In this document: positions 51,750 through 60,454 of the stretch, piece by piece | Numbering within the stretch: position 1 is the first letter of the stretch | How the letters are laid out: each line of letters opens with the position of its first letter | Notes under the pieces: generated by a model | The model's input: only the letters and a program-made list of their open reading frames with translations | The model's database searches: none | What the model was told of the DNA's origin: nothing | Origin: Halorussus ruber | GTDB lineage: Archaea > Halobacteriota > Halobacteria > Halobacteriales > Haladaptataceae | Length of the DNA: 64,000 nucleotides | Direction of reading: 5' to 3' | Assembly: GCF_004765785.1 (NCBI RefSeq) | Contig: NZ_ML219769.1 | Location: 117,881-181,880 of the forward strand | Program-made: the position numbers and the translations under genes

Positions 51750-53201
51750 TTAGCTCGCTTGGTTCTCGCGCGACGCGACGGCCGCATCGTCGGCCATCGC
51801 GTCCGCAATCGCACCCTGCGCCGTCAGCGACGAACTGTTCGAGGTCGAGTTGTCGGTGTTCGAGGTCGAGTTGTCGTCGGTCTCGTTGAGCGACCCCTCG
51901 CCCATCTCCCAGTTCGCGTAGGTGTTCGACTTGTTGTACCACGTCGTCTTCCACGACCCGTTGACCGAAGCGTTCTTCATCGGGTCGTCGTACTTGGCGA
52001 CGTCGTCCGGGATGTCGCTCTCGTTGAGCGGCTGCTCTCCGATGGGGATGCCAGCGAGCATCAGCTTCTTCGTCATGGGGTTCATGTCGTAGCCCCAGTA
52101 CTCCTGAGCGCGCTGGTAGTAGATGCCTTCCTTCTTCACGCCCGACTCGGCCCAGTCCTTGGGCTGTCGCGGCAGGTGCGGACGCTTGTGAGCGTTCATG
52201 AACCCGGCGACGTCGTGGACGTCGCTCCAGTTCTCGAACGTGTGGGCGGTGCCGTAGGGCATCGCCTCGCGGATGAAGCCAGCCGAGGTGTAGAGCCGAC
52301 CCATGCCAGCCCCGTCGTTGAAGGACTCCTCGCCCCACAGCGGCGGGTACTGACCGGCAGTACCCTGCCCGTCCTTACCGTGACAGGACGCGCAGTTTTC
52401 GAGGTAGAGCTCGGCTCCTCGGACCGGGTTGACTTCCGGCACGGGCACCTTCTCGCTCTCGTTCGGCTTGCGGATGTGTCGCCAGTAGGGCACCCGCTGG
52501 CTCGGGGTTCCCTTGTTCAGCCAGACCATGTAGGACTCCATGGCCTGAATCTCGCGGCTGTCGTAGGCCGGGACGCCGTCCTCGGAGTTGGCCGCGTCCA
52601 TGCTCCGGAGGAAGCAACCCATGATGCGCTGTCGCATGTCGCGCATCCGCTGGGTGCGACCGGTCCACTCGGGGTAGCCCGCCGCCGTGCCGACCAGCGG
52701 AATCATGTCGATGTCCTGACCGACCATGCCGGTCGTCGTCGGCATGTCACCGCCGCCGTGACAGTGGGCGCAGGACATTCGGGTGCTGCCCGTGTGGTTC
52801 GGCATCTCGTTGGACGTGTTGGCGAACAGTTCCCGTCCGTACTTGACCAGTTCTCGACGCTGTTTCTTCTCCGGAAGCGTCGAGTTGTTCATCTTCTTCG
52901 GCTGGAACTGGACCTTGTTACCGGCCGTCGCGTTCTTGTACTCGAACCCGTTGTTTCGCAGGTCCTTGCTGTACCACTTGTTACCGCTCCATTCACCCGG
53001 CAGTTGGATAATGCCGCCGTCACCAGCGCCAGTATCGTTGCCGCCACCGCCGCCGTCGGCGGCGGGTGCGCTTCCAGCGAACCCGCCGTTCATGAATGCC
53101 AGCAAGCCGTTGAGGCTTAGCATCAGCACCACGGCGAATACGGCCGCGCCGACGATGAGAAGCGCCGGTTTGAGGTATAACGTTGAATTACTTTGACTCA
53201 T
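51750..53201 (-). CDS. Membrane-anchored dihaem cytochrome c, TsdA (thiosulfate dehydrogenase)-like
   Basis: A 483-residue protein with an N-terminal membrane helix (ALLIVGAAVFAVVLMLSLNGLL) and two CxxCH haem sites: CAHCH at 144-148 and CASCH at 270-274. Between them, QRIMGCFLRSMDAA and DSREIQAMESYMVWLNKG follow the pattern of thiosulfate dehydrogenase/tetrathionate reductase TsdA, where the cysteine of this NCFxRS-type motif is the unusual axial ligand of the active-site haem; here it is Cys196. The C-terminal 170 residues are extra, with Trp/Asn-rich segments and an acidic Asn/Ser tail. It is predicted to sit outside the membrane and pass electrons to or from thiosulfate-like substrates; this is inference from motifs. 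Confidence 0.82.
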   Translation of the reverse strand: MSQSNSTLYLKPALLIVGAAVFAVVLMLSLNGLLAFMNGGFAGSAPAADGGGGGNDTGAGDGGIIQLPGEWSGNKWYSKDLRNNGFEYKNATAGNKVQFQPKKMNNSTLPEKKQRRELVKYGRELFANTSNEMPNHTGSTRMSCAHCHGGGDMPTTTGMVGQDIDMIPLVGTAAGYPEWTGRTQRMRDMRQRIMGCFLRSMDAANSEDGVPAYDSREIQAMESYMVWLNKGTPSQRVPYWRHIRKPNESEKVPVPEVNPVRGAELYLENCASCHGKDGQGTAGQYPPLWGEESFNDGAGMGRLYTSAGFIREAMPYGTAHTFENWSDVHDVAGFMNAHKRPHLPRQPKDWAESGVKKEGIYYQRAQEYWGYDMNPMTKKLMLAGIPIGEQPLNESDIPDDVAKYDDPMKNASVNGSWKTTWYNKSNTYANWEMGEGSLNETDDNSTSNTDNSTSNSSSLTAQGAIADAMADDAAVASRENQAS

Positions 53202-53475
53202 ATTTCGTCCATCTCACGTATCTCGTTGCTTCGTTTTCGTCTTCCGCTCTCTTGCCCGAAACTGATAATTCACAATATACCCATGACCGTGTTAAACGTT
53301 ACTGCTGAAGGCCGATAAAAATGTAAGTTCATTTTAGAAAAAGGCTGAAAGGCCACAATATTGCGGGTACACGCCTCTTTTTTATAGGGAGGTATTAACA
53401 ACCGGGAAGAATACGAGATTTCGAGTAATGGATATTCCGTACATTTTTGCGACAGCGGCCACAAACAGGAGTAGC

Positions 53476-53997
53476 ATGCCGATAACCCCCCGGAAGGCGT
53501 CCACCTTAGCGTTTCTCGCGCTGGTTCTGGGAATCGGGTATCTCTCGATGCACGCGGCCCCCGTGTTGAGCGACGAGCAGTACTCCTATCACGGCGACAC
53601 CGCGTGGCGAACCGATTTCTCACAGGCCGAGGAGGTGGCCGCAGAGCAGAACAAACCCATCGTACTGTATTTCTGGACGACGTGGTGTACCTACTGCGAA
53701 GATTACAACCGACAAGTGTATTCCGACCAGACAGTTCAGTCTCGCCTCGACGAGTTCGTACTCGTCGCGGTCAACCTCGACAACGACGGTCCGGAAGCCT
53801 CGCGCTTGCAACGCAAGTACAACGTCAACTATCCGCCCCAACACGTTATCGTCACGCCCGAGGGCGAGGTGCTGACCCGCATCTCGGGCTACGCACCGAA
53901 ACAGGACTTCCTCGCGTATCTGGAGCGAGCGAAGCAGAAGGCCAACGCCGAGGCGGGAGCAAATAACGCCACTGCAACCGCAGGTGGGAGCCAATGA
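53476..53997 (+). CDS. Membrane-anchored thioredoxin-like protein of the cytochrome c maturation locus
   Basis: A 173-residue protein with an N-terminal anchor (LAFLALVLGIGYLSMHAAPVL) and a thioredoxin fold with active site WTTWCTYCED (about residues 66-75). The segment DFSQAEEVAAEQNKPIVLYFW and later VNYPPQHVIVTPEGEV (cis-Pro) match the DsbD-gamma/thioredoxin-7 group. It would reduce haem-site cysteines of apocytochrome c, with CcdA as donor (CcmG/CcmH-like job). AGGAG lies 8 bp before the ATG at 53476, so this start is better than the ATG at 53428. Its stop overlaps the ccmF start (ATGA). Confidence 0.85.
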   Translation: MPITPRKASTLAFLALVLGIGYLSMHAAPVLSDEQYSYHGDTAWRTDFSQAEEVAAEQNKPIVLYFWTTWCTYCEDYNRQVYSDQTVQSRLDEFVLVAVNLDNDGPEASRLQRKYNVNYPPQHVIVTPEGEVLTRISGYAPKQDFLAYLERAKQKANAEAGANNATATAGGSQ

Positions 53998-56405
53998 CGC
54001 CCGGGACCATCCTGCTGGCGGTGGCGTTCCTCGCGCTGGTCTCGGCGACGGGACTCCTCGTGCGGGCCTACGCGGCCGACGACGACCAGTACGTCGAGTA
54101 CGTGACGCCGCTTCTGGGCGGCGCGGTCGCCCTGCTGACGAGTGCGCTGGGCTACCTGACTTACCAGTTCGTCACGACCGACTACTCGAACGCCTACGTC
54201 TGGCAGAACACCGCCGACTACCTCCCGCTCCTCTATCGGATTACCGGCGTCTACGCTGCCAACGAGGGGTCCATCCTGCTGTGGGCGACCATCGTCTCGT
54301 TCGTCGCGCTCTCGGCGGCGCTCCTGCGCGGGATGGAGGGCAGAGACACGAAGCTGGTCCAGTCGCTGACGGTCGGCGTCGTCACCTACTTCGTCGGGAT
54401 GTTGCTCCTGCGGAGTCCGTTCGCGCCGGTCGGGAGCGAACTCCCCAACGCGCCCGACGGGTACGTTCCGACTAGCGGGCAAGGCCTCAACGCTCTGCTG
54501 GTGGACCCGTACATGGCCATCCACCCGCCGGTCATGTTCGCCTCCTACGCCCTGCTCACGATGCCGTTCGCCATCGGCGCGGCACACTTCATCTCGCTGC
54601 TGCGCGGGAACGGCGGCCTGTACTCGACGTGGATTGGGAGCGTCACGCGCTGGCTCCGACTGAGTTGGCTGTTCCTGACCGCGGCGGTCGCGCTCGGCGG
54701 CCTCTGGTCGTACACCGTCCTCGGCTGGGGCGGCATCTGGGCGTGGGACCCGGTCGAGACCGCGATTCTCGTCCCGTGGCTGTTCCTGACGGCGACGATG
54801 CACGCGGTGACGCGCTACCGACCCGACGGCGAGTACACGATTCTCGCCCCGGCGATGACCGCGACGACGTTCGCGCTCGCGGTCTACACTACCTCGGTCG
54901 TCCGGAGCGGGGTCTTCCGGTCCGTCCACTCGTTCGCCTCGGGCGGCATCGGCATCTCCCTGCTCGTGCTGATGGGCATCACCGCCGTCCTCGGCGTCGG
55001 CGTCCCGTTCGGCTACTGGCTCCTGCGAGACGGCGAGGAGCGGACTTCGACCGACGAGTGGATTACGCGGTCGAACATGCTCCACGGCGCGGTCCTGCTG
55101 TTGGGTCTGCTGACGTTCGTCTCGCTGTGGGGACTGACCTTCCCCGTCCTGCGCGACGCGGTGTCGGGCATCGAGGTCTCGGTCGAGAGCCAGTACTACA
55201 ACCTCTGGAGCTTCCCGCTCGTGGTGGCGGCCCTGCTCCTGCTCGGGTTCTACATGGACTTCGACGTGGAGGGCAAGCGCCGGGCCAAAATCGGACTGGG
55301 CGTCTTCGCGGTGGCGACTGTCGTCGCGGCGTTTATCGCGCCCTCCGAGACGTGGAAGCTCACGCCGAACCCCGCCAACGGGTCGTTGTTCTACCAGCTA
55401 ATCGGCAACGTCAGCGCGCTGGCGGTGCTGCCGCCGGTCGCGTACGTCTGCCTCGGGATGTTCAAGCGCGCCGCAGAGCGCATCCCGGCGGCGGCGGGAC
55501 GCGACGCGAAACTGAAGGAGGCCGGTATCACGACCATCCACGTCGGCGTCGCGCTGTTGGTCCTCTCGCTGCCGTTCATGTACCTCTTCGCGGGGCAGGC
55601 CTCGGTCATGGCGACCGGGCTCGCCAGCGGCGCGGTGGACTCCTCGGAGAAACCCATCGAGGGCACCGACTACTCGGTCCGAATCTTCGGCTACTCCAGT
55701 TCGGAGTTCCCGCGCAACCCGCCGGTCGATACCTACGCGCTCTCGACGCAGAAGGTCCTCGAACGGGGCCAATCGCTGAACGGCACGGTACAGACCGTCT
55801 CGGGCACCGTGACGAATATTCGGCAAGGCCCGCGCGCGACCGTCGTCCAACTCGACGGCTCCGGCGTCTGGGTCGGCGTCCCGCAGGCCAACGGGTCGAG
55901 CGCGAGCGTCTCGGTCCAAGAGGGCCAGCAGATCGTCGCCAAGGGCCGACTGATGTGGAACTTCGTGCCGAACGCGAACGCGATGGTGCTGACCAACTCC
56001 TCGATGATCGGCTCGGCGAACGCGCCGCCCGAGGAGGTCGTCCCGACCCGCGTGGAGGCCAACGGCGTCTCGATGGGCGTCTACCGCGACGGGTCGAAGG
56101 TCACCAGCGGCGTCGCGGGCCAGCGCAAGTACGTCCAGCAGGGCGGGATGCAGGTCCGCGACGTGCTTATCGAGCGCGGCCTCATCTCCGACACCTACGT
56201 CATCGTGGGCGTCAGCGACGGCACCGCCTCGATTACGGTCAAGCGCATCCCCATGATGTCGGTGATGCGCCTCTCTATCCTGATGCTGCTGGCGGGGATG
56301 AGCCTCGTCCTCCTCTACGACCCGGCCCACGGCGTCAGGTCGCGGACGAGGGCCAAGAAGGCAGAGAGCGCGGCAGGAACGGACGTCGAGACGGCAGACG
56401 ACTGA
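53994..56405 (+). CDS. ccmF: Haem lyase CcmF with an OB-fold-like insert
   Basis: An 803-residue membrane protein. The tryptophan-rich haem-binding motif is present as GWGGIWAWDPVETA (about residues 243-256). His-bearing loops include DPYMAIHPPVMFASY and RSVHSFASGG, as in CcmF. It has about 14 membrane segments. The C-terminal outer loop, normally a small domain, holds a beta-rich segment (about 594-665, TVQTVSGTVTNIRQGPRATVVQL ... IVAKGRLMWNF) that resembles an OB-fold or CcmE-like barrel. CcmF joins haem from CcmE to the apocytochrome. It is co-translated with the upstream thioredoxin. The C-terminus ends after a final membrane helix and a charged tail. Confidence 0.93.
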   Translation: MTPGTILLAVAFLALVSATGLLVRAYAADDDQYVEYVTPLLGGAVALLTSALGYLTYQFVTTDYSNAYVWQNTADYLPLLYRITGVYAANEGSILLWATIVSFVALSAALLRGMEGRDTKLVQSLTVGVVTYFVGMLLLRSPFAPVGSELPNAPDGYVPTSGQGLNALLVDPYMAIHPPVMFASYALLTMPFAIGAAHFISLLRGNGGLYSTWIGSVTRWLRLSWLFLTAAVALGGLWSYTVLGWGGIWAWDPVETAILVPWLFLTATMHAVTRYRPDGEYTILAPAMTATTFALAVYTTSVVRSGVFRSVHSFASGGIGISLLVLMGITAVLGVGVPFGYWLLRDGEERTSTDEWITRSNMLHGAVLLLGLLTFVSLWGLTFPVLRDAVSGIEVSVESQYYNLWSFPLVVAALLLLGFYMDFDVEGKRRAKIGLGVFAVATVVAAFIAPSETWKLTPNPANGSLFYQLIGNVSALAVLPPVAYVCLGMFKRAAERIPAAAGRDAKLKEAGITTIHVGVALLVLSLPFMYLFAGQASVMATGLASGAVDSSEKPIEGTDYSVRIFGYSSSEFPRNPPVDTYALSTQKVLERGQSLNGTVQTVSGTVTNIRQGPRATVVQLDGSGVWVGVPQANGSSASVSVQEGQQIVAKGRLMWNFVPNANAMVLTNSSMIGSANAPPEEVVPTRVEANGVSMGVYRDGSKVTSGVAGQRKYVQQGGMQVRDVLIERGLISDTYVIVGVSDGTASITVKRIPMMSVMRLSILMLLAGMSLVLLYDPAHGVRSRTRAKKAESAAGTDVETADD

Positions 56406-56423
56406 GAGACGACGGAATCTACA

Positions 56424-57644
56424 ATGGCACGAAAAACGACACTCGCAATCGCACTCGTCTTCGCTAGCATCGCCTTCGCCGCGGTCGCCGCCGGGGCGAC
56501 CCCCATCTCCGGCACGGTCACGGTCGAGAACGGTACCGCCGACGGCGCGAACGTCACCGTCACGCCGATGACGCAGGGCTTCCAGCAGGCCGCCAAGCCC
56601 GTCAGGACCCAAATCGACGGCGAGGAGTTCTCGGTGAACGCGCCCGACGCGCCGCTGTACCTCGTGCAGGTGGTCCACGACGGCGCGGTCCACTACGAGG
56701 TCCTTCGCAACGAGACCTCGGCCTCGATGACGCTGAACCAGTCGCTGTCGGGGACGGTCGTGAACGCCTCGGGCGAACCCCGGACCGACGCCGCAGTCGA
56801 ACTCACGAGTTCGTCGGGCTACTCGGTGGACCGGACGAAAGTCGATTCCAACGGCACCTTCTCGTTCGGCCCGCTGAAGCCCAACGCGACCTACCGCGTG
56901 CAGGTCACGGTCGACGGCGTGCCCTACGTCCGCACCATCTCGACCCCCGGAGCGGGCGCGACCAACGGGACCGACTCCATCACCGTCGAGACGCCTCCGC
57001 CGACCGACGACGAGTCGGTGTTGAACGTCTCGGGCGGCAACCCGGCGAGCCACGTCGTGCAGGTCATCGCGCCCCAGAACGCCTCCCAATCGCCCAGCGC
57101 GGTCGAGACGCTCACCCTGCGAAACGAGGGCGACAAGCCGTTCGTCGGATCTGTCGAACTCGTCGCGCCGAAGGGTGCCCAGCCCTACGCGGCGATGTTC
57201 CAAGGCCGCCAGACCGACTACCAGAAGACGCCTCGCGGCGTCTCGCTCAACGTCACGGTGCCCGCGAACTCGACGGCGCGAGTCGGCGTCGCGTGGGACC
57301 TTCGGGGCCGGACGCTCGAAAAGCAGTTCGACCGCGACGCCGACAGCGTCGCGGTGGTCTTCCGGGGCTACCAACCGGAGAACGTCACCCACTCCGAGAA
57401 CCTAGAGGCCGGTGACGCGCCGATTCCGCTCCTGACGAACACCGAGCCGATTTCGGCGAACGACACGATTCGGCTCGACTTGCCCGCCGTGACGGGGTCG
57501 GCGAGCGCGAGCGCCAACGGAAGCGGGACCGCCGCGCAGGCCTCGGCCGAGAGCAACTCGATGCCCGAGTTCCCGGCGCTCGCGCTGTTCGGCGGCCTCG
57601 TCGCCACGGTCGCGGGCGGATTCGTCGCGTACCGGGTCCTCTGA
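56424..57644 (+). CDS. Secreted carboxypeptidase-regulatory-like domain protein, C-terminally anchored
   Basis: A 406-residue protein with an N-terminal signal (LAIALVFASIAFAAVAAGA), three beta-rich Ig/CarboxypepD-reg-like domains (ISGTVTVENGTADGANVTV; LSGTVVNASGEPRTDAAVEL with FSFGPLKPNATYRVQVT; VETLTLRNEGDKPFVGSVEL), and a C-terminal helix (FPALALFGGLVATVAGGFVAYRVL). Asn-x-Ser/Thr sequons are frequent. It follows ccmF by 18 bp and is likely co-transcribed, so it may be a surface partner of the maturation or redox proteins. No catalytic residues seen. Confidence 0.78.
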   Translation: MARKTTLAIALVFASIAFAAVAAGATPISGTVTVENGTADGANVTVTPMTQGFQQAAKPVRTQIDGEEFSVNAPDAPLYLVQVVHDGAVHYEVLRNETSASMTLNQSLSGTVVNASGEPRTDAAVELTSSSGYSVDRTKVDSNGTFSFGPLKPNATYRVQVTVDGVPYVRTISTPGAGATNGTDSITVETPPPTDDESVLNVSGGNPASHVVQVIAPQNASQSPSAVETLTLRNEGDKPFVGSVELVAPKGAQPYAAMFQGRQTDYQKTPRGVSLNVTVPANSTARVGVAWDLRGRTLEKQFDRDADSVAVVFRGYQPENVTHSENLEAGDAPIPLLTNTEPISANDTIRLDLPAVTGSASASANGSGTAAQASAESNSMPEFPALALFGGLVATVAGGFVAYRVL

Positions 57645-57692
57645 TTTTCGGGGACCGACTTTTCTGATTTCCGGGGAATCGGCTTTTCCGGG
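57643..57692 (+). terminator. T-rich direct repeat after the ccmF operon
   Basis: Two similar blocks, GATTTTCGGGGACCGACTTTTC and a diverged copy ending GGCTTTTCC, follow the stop of the previous gene. Oligo-T tracts after coding regions are the usual archaeal stop signals. Assignment is tentative. Confidence 0.35.
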
Positions 57693-57811
57693 TCGTTCGT
57701 TTATGTCGCTCGACCACCAAGGGCCGATATGCAGTCGTGCGACCAGCCAACGCGACACCCCGGGAACGGGAGTGTGAGGAGCCGGAACCGAAGCCCGGAG
57801 GAGGACGCGGC

Positions 57812-58465
57812 GTGACCGACGACCCCCTCCCGGCGGAGTACCTCACGCCGCTCGCCGCGCTCGTCGACGAGGTCCTCGCGGGCGTCGGCTACGAGATGGC
57901 GGCCGCTACCGACGCTATCGACGACGCCGTCCCCGGCTACGGCGGGCTGTTCGACCCCGGGACCTCCTCGGACGAGTTGCGGCGCGCGCTCGAAGGCCTG
58001 CTGGCGTCGGGACTCACCCGGCCACCCGTCTCCGAGCCGACGAGCGACGCGTTCGTCCTCTACGTCGATGGCAGTTCGCGCGGCAACCCCGGTCCCGCAG
58101 GGGCGGGTGCGGTCATCACGGACGTCGAGGAGAACGAACTCGCGCGCCTCGGCCGCCCCGTCGGCTCTCGGACAGGGAACAACACCGCCGAGTACGTCGC
58201 CCTCCAGCTCGGCCTCTCCGAACTGCTGGCTCGCTACGAGCCGCGCAGGCTGGAGGTGCGCATCGACTCGATGACGGTCATCCGCGATATTTGGGGCGGC
58301 GAGGACCCGCTGGAACCGGGCGTCGAGGCGTACAGCGAGGCCGTCGCGGCGGCGCTGGCGAGTATCCCGGAACACCATTACACGCATCTGGCCGACAGCG
58401 ACCCGAACCCCGCCGACGCGCTGGCGACGGTCGGAGCCGACATCGCGGCCTTCGGACCGGGGTAG
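57812..58465 (+). CDS. rnhA: RNase HI-family protein
   Basis: A 217-residue protein from a GTG start with a Shine-Dalgarno-like GGAGGA 10 bp before it. The first 80 residues form a helical domain specific to haloarchaeal members. The RNase H fold follows: LYVDGSSRGNPGPAGAG (first catalytic Asp), NTAEYVALQLGL (Glu), VRIDSMTVI (Asp) and a final Asp in DSDPNPADALA. It would cleave RNA in RNA-DNA hybrids. It has no obvious link with the cytochrome genes around it; it separates the plus-strand ccmF operon from the minus-strand ccmEAB operon. Confidence 0.88.
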   Translation: MTDDPLPAEYLTPLAALVDEVLAGVGYEMAAATDAIDDAVPGYGGLFDPGTSSDELRRALEGLLASGLTRPPVSEPTSDAFVLYVDGSSRGNPGPAGAGAVITDVEENELARLGRPVGSRTGNNTAEYVALQLGLSELLARYEPRRLEVRIDSMTVIRDIWGGEDPLEPGVEAYSEAVAAALASIPEHHYTHLADSDPNPADALATVGADIAAFGPG

Positions 58466-58555
58466 GCGCGGTATCGAAACCTCTCGTCCACCCGCCCATA
58501 AAGACAACAGATTGTTTCTTTAGGAAATAGAAAGTGAGTTCTAGCAGATAATCTT

Positions 58556-59230
58556 CTATCCTTCGACCACGTAATCGAACGTCGCAATCCCCGCCAGAAA
58601 CACCACGCCGGAGTACGCCCCGAGGAGGCGGAGCCACGTTCCGGTCGGTCGGCCCGACGCCAGCGCGTCGGAGAGTTCGACGCCCGCGAGCAGAATCGGG
58701 ACGACCAGCGGGACCAGCAACACGGGAAGGACGAGTTCGTCCAGCGCCGACTGGTGGGTCAGCGTCGAGACGATGACCCCGACCGCGGAGAACCCGACCG
58801 CCGCGACGACCAGCACGCCGACGAGCGGGAGGACGATGTCCGGGGCGGGCGCGTAGCCGAGGAAGACGATAGACGCCGCGAGCGTCACGAGGTCCACCAC
58901 GACGACGAAGACGGCGGTGCTGAGGACCTTCCCGACGTAGATGGCCGACCGGTCGATGGGCGCGAGGAGCAACCCGTCGATGGCGGCGTTGTCGGCCTCC
59001 ATCCCGACCGTCTTGGTCGCGCCGAGGGTTCCCGCGAAGACGAACGCGATCCAGAGCGCGCCTCGACCGACGAGTCGCGGGTCGGCGAACGTCTTGACGA
59101 AGCTGAACGCGAACGCCAGCACCACCAGCAGGGCGAACACCGTCGCCGTGGTCGTCACCTGCTTGGTCCGGGCCTCCACGAGGAGGTCCTTCCGAACGAC
59201 GTTGTACACCGCCGAGAGAAAGCCCGTCAT
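58556..59230 (-). CDS. ccmB: Haem exporter permease CcmB
   Basis: A 224-residue integral membrane protein with six hydrophobic segments. The N-terminal VVRKDLLVEARTKQ and the loop AIDGLLLAPIDRSAIYVGKVLS are typical of CcmB. It pairs with CcmA as the ABC exporter that removes holo-CcmE from CcmC. The ATG overlaps the CcmA stop by 4 bp, and the gene order is ccmE-ccmA-ccmB. Length is that of bacterial CcmB. Confidence 0.9.
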   Translation of the reverse strand: MTGFLSAVYNVVRKDLLVEARTKQVTTTATVFALLVVLAFAFSFVKTFADPRLVGRGALWIAFVFAGTLGATKTVGMEADNAAIDGLLLAPIDRSAIYVGKVLSTAVFVVVVDLVTLAASIVFLGYAPAPDIVLPLVGVLVVAAVGFSAVGVIVSTLTHQSALDELVLPVLLVPLVVPILLAGVELSDALASGRPTGTWLRLLGAYSGVVFLAGIATFDYVVEG

Positions 59231-59976
59231 TCCGAAATCGCCACCTCCTCGGGGTCGAGACCGATGGTCCGCCGGTAGCGGGCCTCGAACTCGTCGCTCG
59301 ACAGCGACCGCGTGGCGAAGTCGGCTTCGAGCCGCCCGGCGTCGAGGACCAGCGCGCGAGAGCAGTGATAGAGCCCCTGCTCCAGCCCGTGCGTCGTCAG
59401 GACGACGGTCTTGTCTTCGAGGTCGTCGAGCGCCGCCGCGAGGTCGGCCCCCGCGCGCTGGTCGAGACCGGTGTAGGGTTCGTCGAGCAACAGCACGTCG
59501 GGGTCGTGCAGCAGCGCCCGCGCCAGCGAGAGACGCTTGCGCAGGCCGTGGGAGAACGCGCCGGGGCGGCGACTCGCCCGGCGAGTCAGCCCCACCGTGT
59601 CGAGGACCTCCTCGGTCCGGTCTTCGATGTCGTCAACTCCGTGGAGTCGGGCGTGAAACCGCAGGTTTTCGCGGGCGGTCAGGCCGTCGTAGAGCATCGA
59701 GTCGTGAGTGACGACGCCGATGCGACTCCGCAGGTGCTGGTCGTGGGGTTCGAACTCGGTCCCGTGGACGAACACCGACCCGTCTGACGGTCGGGTCAGT
59801 CCGGCGAGCATCCGGAGGATGGTGGTCTTCCCGGCCCCGTTCGGCCCGAACAGGCCGACCGTCTCGCCGGGGTCGATTTCGACCGAGAGGTCCGCGACCG
59901 AGACGAACTGGCCGTACTCCTTGGTCAGGTTCGCCGTCCGAATCGCTGGCGCGGCAGTGTCGTCGCCCTCCATCAC
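59227..59976 (-). CDS. ccmA: ABC transporter ATP-binding subunit CcmA
   Basis: A 249-residue ATPase. Walker A GPNGAGKTT (about residues 40-48), signature FSHGLRKRLSLARALL, Walker B LLLDEPYTGLD, and H-loop TTHGLEQG are all intact. Assigned to CcmA rather than a general ABC subunit because it lies between ccmE and ccmB and overlaps both by 4 bp. It drives release of holo-CcmE from the CcmCDE complex. Confidence 0.92.
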   Translation of the reverse strand: MMEGDDTAAPAIRTANLTKEYGQFVSVADLSVEIDPGETVGLFGPNGAGKTTILRMLAGLTRPSDGSVFVHGTEFEPHDQHLRSRIGVVTHDSMLYDGLTARENLRFHARLHGVDDIEDRTEEVLDTVGLTRRASRRPGAFSHGLRKRLSLARALLHDPDVLLLDEPYTGLDQRAGADLAAALDDLEDKTVVLTTHGLEQGLYHCSRALVLDAGRLEADFATRSLSSDEFEARYRRTIGLDPEEVAISE

Positions 59977-60344
59977 GTATCGTCGGGGCGCTCGCTACCC
60001 TCGTGGGCGCGCACCGAGAGTTTGTCCGCGACCAGTTTGCCGTCCTCGTAGACGCCCTTCGCAACCACGATGCGTCCGTTCTGGAGCGTGTCGGGGAGCG
60101 GTTTCTCGTAGACGACTCGAACCGAGGTGTTGCCGTCGCTCACGTCGAAGGTCGCCCGCTGGCCCTCCGTCTGGAGGTTCGTCACGGAGCCTTCGAGGTT
60201 CACCCAGTCACCCTGATAGCCGCCGTCGTCGAGTTTCGTCGGGGTGACGAACTCCGTCGTGGCGCTCATCGTCGTGGCCCCGAGGCCGCCCAACAGCACG
60301 AGGATGCCGACGCCAACGATGACGAGTTTGTTCTTCCGTCGCAC
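59973..60344 (-). CDS. ccmE: Haem chaperone CcmE with altered haem-binding motif
   Basis: A 123-residue protein with an N-terminal anchor (LVIVGVGILVLLGGLGATTM) and an OB-type beta barrel (FVTPTKLDD, VNLEGSVTNLQ, IVVAKGVYEDGKLVADKLSVRA). In bacterial CcmE the haem is bound by His in HxxxY after the last strand, and in many archaea by Cys in CxxxY. Here the equivalent segment is SVRAHEGSERPDD: the histidine is kept but the tyrosine position is Glu. First gene of the ccmE-ccmA-ccmB operon. Function is clear from context, but the chemistry at this site is unusual. Confidence 0.88.
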   Translation of the reverse strand: MRRKNKLVIVGVGILVLLGGLGATTMSATTEFVTPTKLDDGGYQGDWVNLEGSVTNLQTEGQRATFDVSDGNTSVRVVYEKPLPDTLQNGRIVVAKGVYEDGKLVADKLSVRAHEGSERPDDT

Positions 60345-60454
60345 TAACAGGCCCTTAGAGAACGAGTGGTATGATTGTATCGGTGTTCAGTTACTCTGCA
60401 CAACCACGCCCCGCCACCGAGCGCAGAGTTCGGAGAGCGGGCGTGGCAAATATG

